From: an uncultured Treponema sp.
GTDB taxonomy: Bacteria; Spirochaetota; Spirochaetia; Treponematales; Treponemataceae
Assembly: GCA_937923945.1 (NCBI GenBank)
Contig: CALDWC010000159.1
Location: 1 to 13,235 of the forward strand
DNA: 13,235 nucleotides
Direction of reading: 5' to 3'
Positions 1 through 6,942 of the stretch are shown piece after piece. Each line of letters starts with the position of its first letter. The first letter of the stretch is position 1. Both the position numbers and the translations under genes were made by a program. The notes under the pieces were generated by a model. That model searched no databases. It saw only the letters and a list, made by a program, of their open reading frames with translations, and had not been told where the DNA came from.

Positions 1-1
1 T

Positions 2-64
2 ACAAAAAATGCTATAAAACTTAAATTTTATGGGCAATACTACTTGCAATTTTCATTTCCGTGA
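2..64 (+). CDS. Possible C-terminal end of an upstream gene (partial)
   Basis: A reading frame is open from the window edge to a TGA at 62-64 (20 codons, ending YLQFSFP). It has alternating hydrophobic and polar residues and would end just before the promoter of the next gene, which is where an upstream gene might stop. The stretch is too short for any family assignment and could be chance. Confidence 0.2.
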   Translation, partial: TKNAIKLKFYGQYYLQFSFP

Positions 65-82
65 TCAAGCATAAAATAACCG

Positions 83-111
83 TTGACTTTTTCATAGCTT
101 CATTTTATAAT
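83..111 (+). promoter_or_regulatory. Sigma70-type promoter of the SpoIIE-family phosphatase gene
   Basis: A TTGACT -35 box (83-88) is followed by a 17-bp spacer and a perfect TATAAT -10 box (106-111). Transcription should begin about 6-8 nt after the -10, around 117-119, which coincides with the ATG at 118. This argues against a GTG start at 61, because that codon would lie upstream of the transcript. Confidence 0.72.
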
Positions 112-117
112 ACCGGC

Positions 118-1794
118 ATGGACTTTGTCTTTATATTTAGGCTTATTTCATATAGTGCTTTTTTTATTTTTCAGCTTGTTTTAATTTTTATCACGATTAA
201 AGCTCGAAAAATTACGGTACTTGCAAAATCGGAACAAACGCTTTTAACCGGAGTTTTGATTTTATCCGTTTTCTTGATGATTTCCGTACCCCTCAGTATT
301 TTGTATAAATTTACCTGGGCTTTGTACGCAAATGCAATACCGGCGATTATCGGTTCCGTTGTTGCGATTATATTTGTGATGAAGTTTATGACAATGCGGA
401 CGGATGAGGCGGCACATATTCAAGCGGTCGAAGCGGAAGCGCTTAAGCTGGCGGAAATTAACAATATAACCGATGAAACATATTTACGTGCGAAAAATTT
501 ACTTCCGTTGGGAAATGACTTTTTGGTTTTAACCGCAAACGCCATTCGAAAAAAAGTAACCCGTCAGGAAATTTACGATTTTGTTTTGGAAAAAATGATC
601 TCAGAAGCCTTTGCAGACGGCGGTATTGTGTTAATCGTTGACGCTGAAGATGAAGAACTCAAGGTAAAATCATTTAAAGGCATATTTCCGCCGCCGTATC
701 AGTTACCTGCCGATGTGCCGCTTCAACAAGTGCGTGTCGAAACCAGCATGAAATATGCACAATTTCCGCTTGGAGACAATATTTTTGCCGATGCTGCCCG
801 TAGCGCACAACCTCTTTTAATAAAAGATGCGGCAAATGATAAACGTATTTTTAAAAATGGTGATGAATTTTTTTTAAAAGCGAGCAGCTATCTATTCCTG
901 CCGTTTTTGAGCAATCGTCAAGTTATCGGTTTAGTCGTTCTGTCCCGTTCCGCCGATTCACCGGCATTTACGGAAAGCGATGTCGAGATTTGCAGTATTT
1001 TAGCCGATTACAGTTCGACCTCAATCCATATTGTTGATAGTCTCGATGAAGAATCCGAAAAGGATACAATAGCGAATGAAAAAGAATTGGCGACAAAAAT
1101 CCAAAAGCTTTTACTGCCGGAAAAATTACCGCGCTTTGCAGAAATTGAAACCGGCGTTTATTTTCAAGCGGCTCGCGGAATTTGTAGCGACTACTATGAT
1201 ATTATTCGTACGGGCGATGATAAAATCTTTTTTATTATGCTGGACGTTGCCGGCAAAAGTATTCAGGCATCCGTCATTATGATTATGATACGAACGCTCT
1301 TGCTTTTAACTACAAACACCGATCAAAGTCTTGATACCATTTTAGATTGGGTCAACAAAGGTGTTACAAAAAAGATAAACATTGACCACTTTGCGGGACT
1401 TGCATTAGTGCAATACAATCCTAAAGAACATAAGCTTTACTATACCGGCGCCGGTAATATGTCCATTTCCATTTTTCGTACTGCATCGCAAAAATTTGAA
1501 CGAGTTCGGCAAAACACGGATGCAATCGGTATTGATATTAATTCCCGTTATGAAGTTGCAGAACTTTCGATCGCCTCCGATGACATACTGATGTTGTATA
1601 GTGACGGTGCAATTGAAGCTCTGGATCGGCGCGGACAAAGTTTTTCATTGCATAAAATCTATGAAATTGTCGGTATCAATGCGCAAAAGTCGGCAAAAGA
1701 TATTAGTAAAGATTTGAAAAAAGCCTATGACGAATTTTCGGAAGGCGTTGTTGACCATGACGATCGAAGTATTTTAATTGCAAAAATTCGATAA
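118..1794 (+). CDS. Membrane-anchored GAF-domain PP2C/SpoIIE (RsbU-type) serine phosphatase
   Basis: The predicted protein has 558 residues. Three hydrophobic segments (about residues 4-26, 41-62 and 65-90) anchor it in the inner membrane. A short charged helix follows, then a GAF-like sensor domain (about 145-308) and a C-terminal SpoIIE/PP2C phosphatase domain (about 325-558). Metal-binding acidic motifs are visible: SDYYD near 355-359, DVAGK near 375, SDGAIEA from 495 and DHDDRS near 546-551. In the first motif the usual Gly-Gly-Asp is Cys-Ser-Asp, but both aspartates remain. Such proteins dephosphorylate serine or threonine on anti-sigma-factor antagonists in partner-switching pathways; no partner gene is in the window, so the target is unknown. 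The ATG at 118 is chosen over the GTG at 61 because a strong promoter lies between them. No Shine-Dalgarno precedes it, so a leaderless mRNA is likely. Confidence 0.88.
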   Translation: MDFVFIFRLISYSAFFIFQLVLIFITIKARKITVLAKSEQTLLTGVLILSVFLMISVPLSILYKFTWALYANAIPAIIGSVVAIIFVMKFMTMRTDEAAHIQAVEAEALKLAEINNITDETYLRAKNLLPLGNDFLVLTANAIRKKVTRQEIYDFVLEKMISEAFADGGIVLIVDAEDEELKVKSFKGIFPPPYQLPADVPLQQVRVETSMKYAQFPLGDNIFADAARSAQPLLIKDAANDKRIFKNGDEFFLKASSYLFLPFLSNRQVIGLVVLSRSADSPAFTESDVEICSILADYSSTSIHIVDSLDEESEKDTIANEKELATKIQKLLLPEKLPRFAEIETGVYFQAARGICSDYYDIIRTGDDKIFFIMLDVAGKSIQASVIMIMIRTLLLLTTNTDQSLDTILDWVNKGVTKKINIDHFAGLALVQYNPKEHKLYYTGAGNMSISIFRTASQKFERVRQNTDAIGIDINSRYEVAELSIASDDILMLYSDGAIEALDRRGQSFSLHKIYEIVGINAQKSAKDISKDLKKAYDEFSEGVVDHDDRSILIAKIR

Positions 1795-1825
1795 TACATT
1801 TTGTTACTTCATTCGCGTTCGTCAG

Positions 1826-1853
1826 TTGATAATTACCGGTAAAATGCTATACT
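1826..1853 (+). promoter_or_regulatory. Promoter of the M48 protease gene
   Basis: TTGATA (1826-1831), a 16-bp spacer and TATACT (1848-1853) form a good sigma70-like promoter in the 65-bp gap after the phosphatase gene. The -10 box ends 6 nt before the ATG at 1860, so the predicted transcription start coincides with the start codon. Confidence 0.62.
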
Positions 1854-1859
1854 GTTTCT

Positions 1860-3122
1860 ATGAATTTTTCAAATATCTTTTTGAGTGTTTTTGTCGTCGG
1901 ATCAATTTTAGCATGCTTTTTCACGGCTGTGGTGGAAACGATTCAATTCTTTTATCGGAAAAAATATGGAACGAAAATTCCTACAAACCTTGCGCAAACA
2001 TTCACTCCGGAAAAGATGGAAAAAATAGCGGAATATCAAAATGATCTTTATTTTGTCTTTTTACCGCAGCATTTTACAGAAAGCCTCGTAAGCATTTTAC
2101 TTTTGGCACTCGGTGTGTACGCCCGCTTTTTTTATTTCTTGCAAAACCATATCGCAAACCAATATCTGCTTGTTATTGTCTTTATGTTTTCACAAAGTCT
2201 TTTGATAACACTTATAGACTTACCTTTCAACTGCTATAGAAATTTTGTAATTGAAAAAAAGTACGGCTTTTCAAATATGACCGTAAAACTTTTTATCGGT
2301 GATTTATTAAAACTGCTTATTATTAGTTTTATGTTTACCTCACTTCTATTTTCTGTAGGTTTATTGATCGTGAGCCTGTCATCGTACTGGTATATTATTT
2401 TTCCCACCGTATATTTATTATTCAGTTTTGTGATAAATCTTTTGGCACCGATTATTATTGACCCGCTTTTTAATAAATTTACTTCACTTGCTGACGGTGA
2501 AATAAAAGATGTAATTATTACTTACCTGAAAAAATGCGGTTTTTCGGCAAACGGTATTTTTGTTGCTGATGCATCAAAACGAAGCGCCCACTCCAATGCT
2601 TATTTTACGGGATTCGGAAAATCAAAACGGGTGGTGATTTACGACACCTTGCTGAAGCAATTAACACCTCAAGAAATGGGCGGCGTTATCGCGCACGAGC
2701 TGGGACATTTTAAAAAGCATCATATTTTAAAACGCTTTATCGTTATGGGCGTTTTGGTCTATGCGGTTTTTATTGCGGCGCAGCTGCTTATCCAAAACGC
2801 ACGTTTGTATGCGGCGTTTGGTTTTAACGAGCCGGTTACGAATCCCGCTGTGATGATTTTTATCGGTGTGTTTTTACTACTTCAGATTATAAGCGCTTTT
2901 TCACCGTTCTTTTCCCTCATTGGAAACTTTTTTTCAAGACGAGACGAATATGCCGCGGATGCCTATGCGAAAAAGCTGTGCGGTACCGGAGCTGATTTAT
3001 CCAACTCGCTCATAAAACTCTATGATGAAAATAAAAGCGACATTTTGGTTGCGCCGATTTATTCGCTTGCTAACGATTCGCATCCAACTCTGCTTGAGCG
3101 GATAAAAGCAGTAGAAGATTAA
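1860..3122 (+). CDS. M48-family membrane zinc endopeptidase (Ste24/CAAX-protease type)
   Basis: The 420-residue length is typical of Ste24-type M48A peptidases. Several hydrophobic segments cover the first 210 residues, with further segments near 290-345. The zinc-binding HELGH motif is at 279-283, and the third ligand is probably Glu363 in RRDEYAAD. A C-terminal SHPTLLERI motif matches the family's conserved Ser-His-Pro near the active site. In eukaryotes this family processes prenylated CAAX proteins. Bacterial members lack that substrate and are thought to act in membrane-protein quality control, so the substrate here is unknown. The gene has its own promoter. No Shine-Dalgarno precedes the ATG, which sits 6 nt after the -10 box. 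It ends 43 bp before the next gene with no terminator-like hairpin. Confidence 0.92.
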   Translation: MNFSNIFLSVFVVGSILACFFTAVVETIQFFYRKKYGTKIPTNLAQTFTPEKMEKIAEYQNDLYFVFLPQHFTESLVSILLLALGVYARFFYFLQNHIANQYLLVIVFMFSQSLLITLIDLPFNCYRNFVIEKKYGFSNMTVKLFIGDLLKLLIISFMFTSLLFSVGLLIVSLSSYWYIIFPTVYLLFSFVINLLAPIIIDPLFNKFTSLADGEIKDVIITYLKKCGFSANGIFVADASKRSAHSNAYFTGFGKSKRVVIYDTLLKQLTPQEMGGVIAHELGHFKKHHILKRFIVMGVLVYAVFIAAQLLIQNARLYAAFGFNEPVTNPAVMIFIGVFLLLQIISAFSPFFSLIGNFFSRRDEYAADAYAKKLCGTGADLSNSLIKLYDENKSDILVAPIYSLANDSHPTLLERIKAVED

Positions 3123-3128
3123 TAACGG

Positions 3129-3157
3129 CTGACAAAATTTGTATTTTATGGTATACT
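3129..3157 (+). promoter_or_regulatory. Promoter of the GT28 glycosyltransferase gene
   Basis: CTGACA (3129-3134), a 17-bp spacer and TATACT (3152-3157) lie in the 43-bp gap after the protease gene. The predicted transcription start (about 3163-3165) is at most 1-3 nt from the ATG at 3166, again predicting a leaderless or nearly leaderless transcript. Confidence 0.62.
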
Positions 3158-3165
3158 AAGAACAT

Positions 3166-4281
3166 ATGGCAAACGAACGATACGGAATTTTTTATTTGAA
3201 AACCGGAGGCGGACATTATTCGGGGGCAAAATCCATTGCGGAAAAATTAAAGACACTTGATCCCAATGCCTCTTTCGTGCTGTGCGACGGTTTTGATAAT
3301 TCTCCTGCGGGAGTGAGATTTTTTTTTGAAACCGGTTACTCGGTTACGGCAAATCATTTTCCGCTCGGGTTTACGCTCTTTTATCAGTTGACGAATTTTC
3401 CGAAAGTACAAAGTTTATTATATAAACGTTTTTCCTCCGTTGTGAGAACCCATGTGCGACGGCAAATTGTACAAGGACAATTTACAAAAATTGTATGTAC
3501 GCATGAAATTATTTCGCCCATCATTAAACAGGTTTGCGATGAATTGAAGCTGTCCATACCGGTTGTTTCCGTGGTAATGGATCCGTTTACGGCGCCTTCG
3601 ATATGGTTTTTTGAAAAGGACATGAAACTCATTGTTTTTTCGGAATATTTGAAAAAACAAGCGGTTGAAAAATACGGCGTGCCGGCGAAAAATATTTTTA
3701 AAGCAGCGCCGATTTTTTCCGAAAAATTTAGTAACCCGCTTCCTGAAACTGAAAAGCGGGAACTGAAACAATCTTTCGGTATTCCGCAGGATAAAAAGGT
3801 TTTGCTTATTGCAGGCGGCGGCGAAGGTTTAAAAGGCGCCGATAAAATTTTATCGGCATTTTTGAAAAATAATTTTGCCGAACAAATTATTATTGTGTGC
3901 GGAAAAAATAAAGTTTTGAAACAAAAACTGGAGAAAATCGTTCAAAAACATAAGGCAGAAAATGTGCTTATTTTCGGATTTGTAACAATTATGTATGAGT
4001 TGATTAATCTCGCAGATTGCGTTGTCAGCAAGGGCGGTCCCGGTACGGTGATGGAAGTGCTTTCGCTCAAAAAGCCGTTGATTATATCCGATTTTATCCG
4101 CCATCAGGAATGGGGAAACGTGTTTTTTGTTCAGCAGAACAATGCCGGTTTTCTTATTCCGAAACCGAAAGACATACACAAAAAGGTAATGGAACTTTTT
4201 AGCGGTGAAACGATGCCGCCGAAACCCTATGAAATCACGAACGGTTTACCGATGATTGCAGAATACATACACAACCTATAA
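3166..4281 (+). CDS. GT28 glycolipid glycosyltransferase (MGDG synthase / UgtP-like)
   Basis: This 371-residue two-Rossmann-domain (GT-B) enzyme resembles MGDG synthases and processive diacylglycerol glucosyltransferases. The N-terminal GGGH motif (14-17) followed by a helix matches the diacylglycerol-side domain. A GGGEG loop at 217-221 opens the C-terminal domain. SKGGPGT at 288-294, followed by MEVLSLKKP, is the family's UDP-sugar-binding signature with a conserved glutamate (298). It should transfer glucose or galactose from a UDP-sugar to diacylglycerol at the inner face of the cytoplasmic membrane, making glycolipid. The sugar specificity cannot be read from sequence. There is no transmembrane segment, so peripheral membrane attachment is expected. 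It has its own promoter and no visible Shine-Dalgarno. Confidence 0.85.
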   Translation: MANERYGIFYLKTGGGHYSGAKSIAEKLKTLDPNASFVLCDGFDNSPAGVRFFFETGYSVTANHFPLGFTLFYQLTNFPKVQSLLYKRFSSVVRTHVRRQIVQGQFTKIVCTHEIISPIIKQVCDELKLSIPVVSVVMDPFTAPSIWFFEKDMKLIVFSEYLKKQAVEKYGVPAKNIFKAAPIFSEKFSNPLPETEKRELKQSFGIPQDKKVLLIAGGGEGLKGADKILSAFLKNNFAEQIIIVCGKNKVLKQKLEKIVQKHKAENVLIFGFVTIMYELINLADCVVSKGGPGTVMEVLSLKKPLIISDFIRHQEWGNVFFVQQNNAGFLIPKPKDIHKKVMELFSGETMPPKPYEITNGLPMIAEYIHNL

Positions 4282-4317
4282 GAAACGCTGATTAAAGGTT
4301 TGACGCCGTTTACCTCC
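4282..4317 (+). repeat. Partial copy of a dispersed small element (left end)
   Basis: Immediately after the glycosyltransferase stop codon, 4282-4314 matches the left 30-odd bases of the 94-bp element at 12609-12702 with about one substitution (GAAACGCTGATTAAAGG then TTTGACGCCGTTTACC). It is followed at once by CTCC, the same last four bases as the right end, so this may be an internally deleted copy. It lies directly upstream of the parA promoter region. Confidence 0.6.
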
Positions 4318-4368
4318 TATAGCTGCAAACAAATAAAAACTTTGCCTTTTCTTTTTTTGAAAAATATG

Positions 4369-4374
4369 TATAAT
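4369..4374 (+). promoter_or_regulatory. Probable -10 box of the parAB promoter
   Basis: A perfect TATAAT at 4369-4374 follows a T-rich tract, but no good -35 hexamer stands at the usual 16-18 bp; TTGCCT (4342-4347) is 21 bp away. Transcription starting near 4381 would give only a 14-nt leader. It would also exclude the AGGAGA at 4375-4380, which at 14 nt from the ATG is in any case too distant to act as a Shine-Dalgarno. Confidence 0.4.
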
Positions 4375-4394
4375 AGGAGAAGTGGTATTTTTGA

Positions 4395-5150
4395 ATGGCT
4401 AAGATTTGTGTATTTGTAAATCAAAAAGGCGGCGTCGGTAAAACGACTTCTGCAATCAATATCGGAACCTACTTTGCAATTGAAGGGAAGCGAACGCTCT
4501 TGGTGGATTTTGACCCGCAGGGCAATCTATCTTCCGGTGTCGGGGTGTACAAACCGAATCATACAATATACGATGTTATCAGTGAAAAATGCACTGTTTC
4601 TGATGCGATTCATAAAACAGCGATACCGAACTTGCAGGTGATCCCTGCGAATATTGAGTTGTCGGGTGCAGCGGTGGAACTTGTTGATGTGGAACGGCGT
4701 GAATTTTTTTTGAAAAATGCCCTGTCTCCCGTTGCGGATAATTTCGATTATATTTTTATCGACTGCCCTCCTTCACTCGGTATTTTAACGATTAATGGCT
4801 TGGTGTGTGCAAATGCGGTTTTAGTTCCGCTCCAATGTGAATATTTTGCTTTGGAAGGGTTGACGCTTTTGCTCAATACGATTTCGCGGATTCAAGATGG
4901 GCTTAATACACAGCTCCGGTTGGGTGGAATTTTTTTTACTATGTATGACTCCCGGACGCGGTTAGCTCAAGAAGTTGTTCAGCAAGTGGTTGCCTATTTC
5001 AAAGATAAAGTATTTAAAACAATTATCCCGCGAAACGTAAAACTTTCTGAAGCGCCGTCACACGGTTTGCCGATTAGCGAATATGAGCCGAATTCAACGG
5101 GGGCAAAAAGTTATCATAAGTTAGCCTTGGAGATTATGCAGAGTGTCTAA
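4395..5150 (+). CDS. parA: Chromosome-partitioning ATPase ParA (Soj)
   Basis: The 251-residue protein is a deviant-Walker P-loop ATPase of the ParA/Soj type, without the N-terminal DNA-binding extension of plasmid type Ia ParA. The Walker A motif KGGVGKTT is at 11-18 with the signature first lysine. Walker A' is at VDFDPQGN (37-44) and Walker B at FIDCPPS (121-127). ATP-bound dimers coat the nucleoid non-specifically and are released by ParB stimulation, which moves the origin region. The start is fixed by the canonical MAKICVFVNQKGG sequence and an in-frame TGA immediately upstream. A consensus Shine-Dalgarno at normal spacing is absent. The gene is translationally coupled to parB by an 8-nt overlap. 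Confidence 0.96.
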   Translation: MAKICVFVNQKGGVGKTTSAINIGTYFAIEGKRTLLVDFDPQGNLSSGVGVYKPNHTIYDVISEKCTVSDAIHKTAIPNLQVIPANIELSGAAVELVDVERREFFLKNALSPVADNFDYIFIDCPPSLGILTINGLVCANAVLVPLQCEYFALEGLTLLLNTISRIQDGLNTQLRLGGIFFTMYDSRTRLAQEVVQQVVAYFKDKVFKTIIPRNVKLSEAPSHGLPISEYEPNSTGAKSYHKLALEIMQSV

Positions 5151-6081
5151 AAATAAATTAGGACGCGGTTTGGATTCTCTTTTGGAAATAAAACCCAATA
5201 CGAATACTGCGGCAAAGCAAGGTCGGGCTACTAATACCTCTGCAGCGTCCGAACCGGATATCGAAAAAAATATTCAAACGGTAAAAAAGGTTGATCCGCG
5301 GATTCTCAAACCGAACCCGCATCAGCCGCGTACCGTTTTTTCGGAAACTGCGCTTGCCGAACTTGCAAACTCCATCAAAGAGCACGGTATTATTCAACCG
5401 GTTGTCGTAACGGAAGAAGAAAACGGCGAGCTTTTTATTTTAGCGGGTGAACGGCGAACACGGGCGTCGATTATGGCGGGCTTACAGGAAATTCCAGTAA
5501 TTGTTGCAGATATTGCGCCGGAGCAAAACTTGGAGCTTGCCCTCATTGAGAATATTCAGCGTGAAAATTTAAACCCGATTGAAGAAGCGCTTGCCTGTAA
5601 AAAACTCTTGGAAATGTATGATCTCAGTCAGGACGAGTTGGCAAAAAAACTGGGGAAAAGCCGTCCTGCGGTAACGAATGTGATGCGACTTTTACAGTTG
5701 CCGGACTTTGCGCTGGAAGCGGTTCAATCAGGTTCGCTGACATCGGGGCATGCACGGGCGATTCTTTCGGTTGTGTTAAAAACTGAACAAAAAAAACTTT
5801 TTGATAAAATCATGAGCGAGGGGCTTTCCGTCCGGCAAGCGGAACAGTATGCGGCAAAACTGAATGCCGGTGAAAAAGAAAACGGACTGAAACATAAACC
5901 AGACTCAGCGAAAACTCTTGGGGGGCTTTCACCGGAACTGCAAAGTATGCAGCAAAAATTTTTGGAAGCATTTGGAACGAAGGTTATTATCAAGGGAACG
6001 GAAAGTTCCGGAACGCTTGAAATCAGCTATTTTTCAAAAGACGATCTCCACTCCATTTACGAAAAAATTGTGCAGGAATAA
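5143..6081 (+). CDS. parB: Chromosome-partitioning protein ParB (Spo0J), CTPase and parS-binding
   Basis: This 312-residue ParB begins at a GTG (5143) inside the end of parA, giving an 8-nt overlap. A GGAG at 5129-5132 supplies a ribosome site, and the start gives the typical SKNKLGRGLDSLL leader that contacts ParA. The CTP-binding N-terminal domain shows NPHQPR (58-63), GERRTRA (102-108) and ENIQREN (136-142). A helix-turn-helix for parS recognition spans about 161-187, and a C-terminal dimerisation domain occupies roughly the last 50 residues. It loads at parS, spreads as a sliding clamp and stimulates ParA ATPase. No consensus parS (TGTTTCACGTGAAACA) was seen in the window. Confidence 0.96.
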   Translation: MSKNKLGRGLDSLLEIKPNTNTAAKQGRATNTSAASEPDIEKNIQTVKKVDPRILKPNPHQPRTVFSETALAELANSIKEHGIIQPVVVTEEENGELFILAGERRTRASIMAGLQEIPVIVADIAPEQNLELALIENIQRENLNPIEEALACKKLLEMYDLSQDELAKKLGKSRPAVTNVMRLLQLPDFALEAVQSGSLTSGHARAILSVVLKTEQKKLFDKIMSEGLSVRQAEQYAAKLNAGEKENGLKHKPDSAKTLGGLSPELQSMQQKFLEAFGTKVIIKGTESSGTLEISYFSKDDLHSIYEKIVQE

Positions 6082-6106
6082 GGAAATCACTTCATTGAAA
6101 TTCGAC

Positions 6107-6147
6107 GGGCATCTCTAAAAATCTAACCTGAGGTTTTAGAGATGCCC
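6107..6147 (+). terminator. 14-bp perfect-stem hairpin downstream of parB
   Basis: GGGCATCTCTAAAA (6107-6120) pairs perfectly with TTTTAGAGATGCCC (6134-6147) around a 13-nt loop, 25 nt after the parB stop codon. It may terminate the parAB transcript, but no long T-run follows, so it is not a classical intrinsic terminator. It also lies inside what may be a copy of the small dispersed element, so it could belong to that repeat instead. Confidence 0.55.
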
Positions 6148-6178
6148 TCAATTCTCGATTGAATTAATCAGTGTCCCC
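6148..6178 (+). repeat. Right-end copy of the dispersed small element
   Basis: Positions 6150-6177 match the right end of the 12609-12702 element (AATTCTCGATTGAATTAATC, then AGTG and a C-rich end). A degenerate left end (GGAAATCACTTCATT) at about 6082-6096 may complete a roughly 96-bp copy enclosing the 6107-6147 hairpin; that left match is weak. The right end abuts the Pnkp pseudogene exactly where its homology stops. Confidence 0.6.
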
Positions 6179-6518
6179 TTAAGAGAGGGATTTAAATCCT
6201 GCATTTGTTGCCGAAGCACATACGGCGGAATCGTTTGGTTTGTCTGCACTGCATTTCGTCTTTCACAAACGTCAACTAAAATATTAAAAACAATAATTAC
6301 CGGAAGAATGTGAAAACTGTGTGTATTATTGAGTAAATTTTTCGCACTTCAGCTTGCATATTGGTTGCATCGAAACGGTCAATAATTCCTCGGCCACATC
6401 CGAAGAAATAATTTCGTAAGGATTAAAATGTTTTTTTTGCGAATGAACTTCTTCTCGATCCTGAAATGTCCATCAGCAATACTAACGAAGTTTTCGGTAT
6501 TTTAATTTCCATCTCCAT
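6175..6518 (-). pseudogene. Decayed Pnkp-like polynucleotide kinase domain
   Basis: The minus strand carries pieces of the N-terminal P-loop kinase domain of bacterial polynucleotide kinase-phosphatase, spread over three frames. From 6512 it reads MEIKIPKTSLVLL then SGSRRSSFAKK. After an extra base in a T8 run (6431-6438 on +) comes HFNPYEIISSD from 6430, then DATNMQAEVRK from 6371, then FHILPV and DVCERRNA from 6315, and last PPYVLRQQMQDLNPSLKG ending at 6175. These match, in order, the family landmarks (P-loop, KHF.P.E.ISSD, DATN.Q.E.RK, LPV.I, C.ERN, PP.V.RRQ..L..SLKG). At least three frameshifts are needed, about 30-40 residues are missing between SSD and DATN, and the P-loop GSGKST has become GSRRSS. 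The phosphatase and any ligase domain are absent; a small-element end replaces them. The identification is from remembered family sequence. Confidence 0.75.
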
Positions 6519-6560
6519 CATTGCTATCTTTGTATCATAGTGTGCGTGATGGGGGTGAGA

Positions 6561-6602
6561 ATGCAAGTGTTTTTTGATAAGAAAGCCGGTGGAAGCGGAT
6601 AA
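6561..6602 (+). pseudogene. Possible N-terminal scrap of an AbrB-like antitoxin
   Basis: A GGGTGAGA ribosome-site-like sequence precedes an ATG (6561) that opens 13 codons reading MQVFFDKKAGGSG before TAA. Small AbrB/SpoVT-type antitoxin proteins often begin with a basic strand followed by a Gly/Ser-rich turn like this one. The match is short and may be coincidental. If real, the gene is truncated, and no toxin partner is visible. Confidence 0.2.
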
Positions 6603-6633
6603 AACTGACTAGAGCTTACGCGGAAAACTGAGT

Positions 6634-6942
6634 TTATTCATTATCGTAGGTTTCGAGTATATCGCGAAGTTCGTTCAGCATGTGCCGATGTGTTTCTGCA
6701 ATTTTCAAGTCGTCATCAGGATTTTCCGGGAGGAAAAGTTCATGTGTTTTTACTTTTAATGCTCGTGCCAGTTTATCCAGCGTTTCAGCGGACACCCATT
6801 TTTCCTGATTTTCGATGCTGTTGATAAATGCCAATGACAGGTCGCTCGCCACAGACAATTCCAACTGCGACATTTTGTGTAGTCTGCGTAATCGACGGAG
6901 ATTATATGACAATAATTCCGTACAAACATAGTTTTCACTCAT
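6634..6942 (-). CDS. Small XRE-family helix-turn-helix transcriptional regulator
   Basis: The 102-residue protein has an HTH_3/XRE DNA-binding domain at about 13-72: NLRRLRRLHKMSQLELS, then a recognition helix region SLAFINSIENQEKW, then a closing helix ETLDKLARALKV. A short acidic C-terminal helix follows. It should bind DNA as a dimer; targets are unknown and may include its own promoter. The start is the ATG at 6940-6942, and no clear Shine-Dalgarno precedes it. A weak -10-like TTTATA ends 6 nt before the ATG without a convincing -35. It is the only intact gene between parB and rpsD and sits 115 bp upstream, on the same strand, of the Pnkp pseudogene, so it may be the survivor of a decayed accessory module. 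Confidence 0.85.
   Translation of the reverse strand: MSENYVCTELLSYNLRRLRRLHKMSQLELSVASDLSLAFINSIENQEKWVSAETLDKLARALKVKTHELFLPENPDDDLKIAETHRHMLNELRDILETYDNE

Noticed and set aside
1778..2044. 88-codon frame across the phosphatase-protease junction
   Set aside because: It overlaps the end of one real gene, the promoter and the start of the next, and has no family resemblance.
3384..4179. Several minus-strand open frames across the glycosyltransferase gene
   Set aside because: Antisense to a gene with intact GT28 motifs; no ribosome sites or family features.
4375..4380. AGGAGA as the parA ribosome site
   Set aside because: It lies 14 nt before the ATG, beyond usual spacing, and would be upstream of the transcript if the TATAAT at 4369-4374 is the -10 box.
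4282..6178. parS site near parAB
   Set aside because: No sequence close to the TGTTTCACGTGAAACA consensus was seen; a diverged site cannot be excluded by eye.
6756..6938. 60-codon minus-strand frame inside the XRE gene
   Set aside because: It is a shifted reading of the XRE regulator, whose helix-turn-helix is clear in the other frame.
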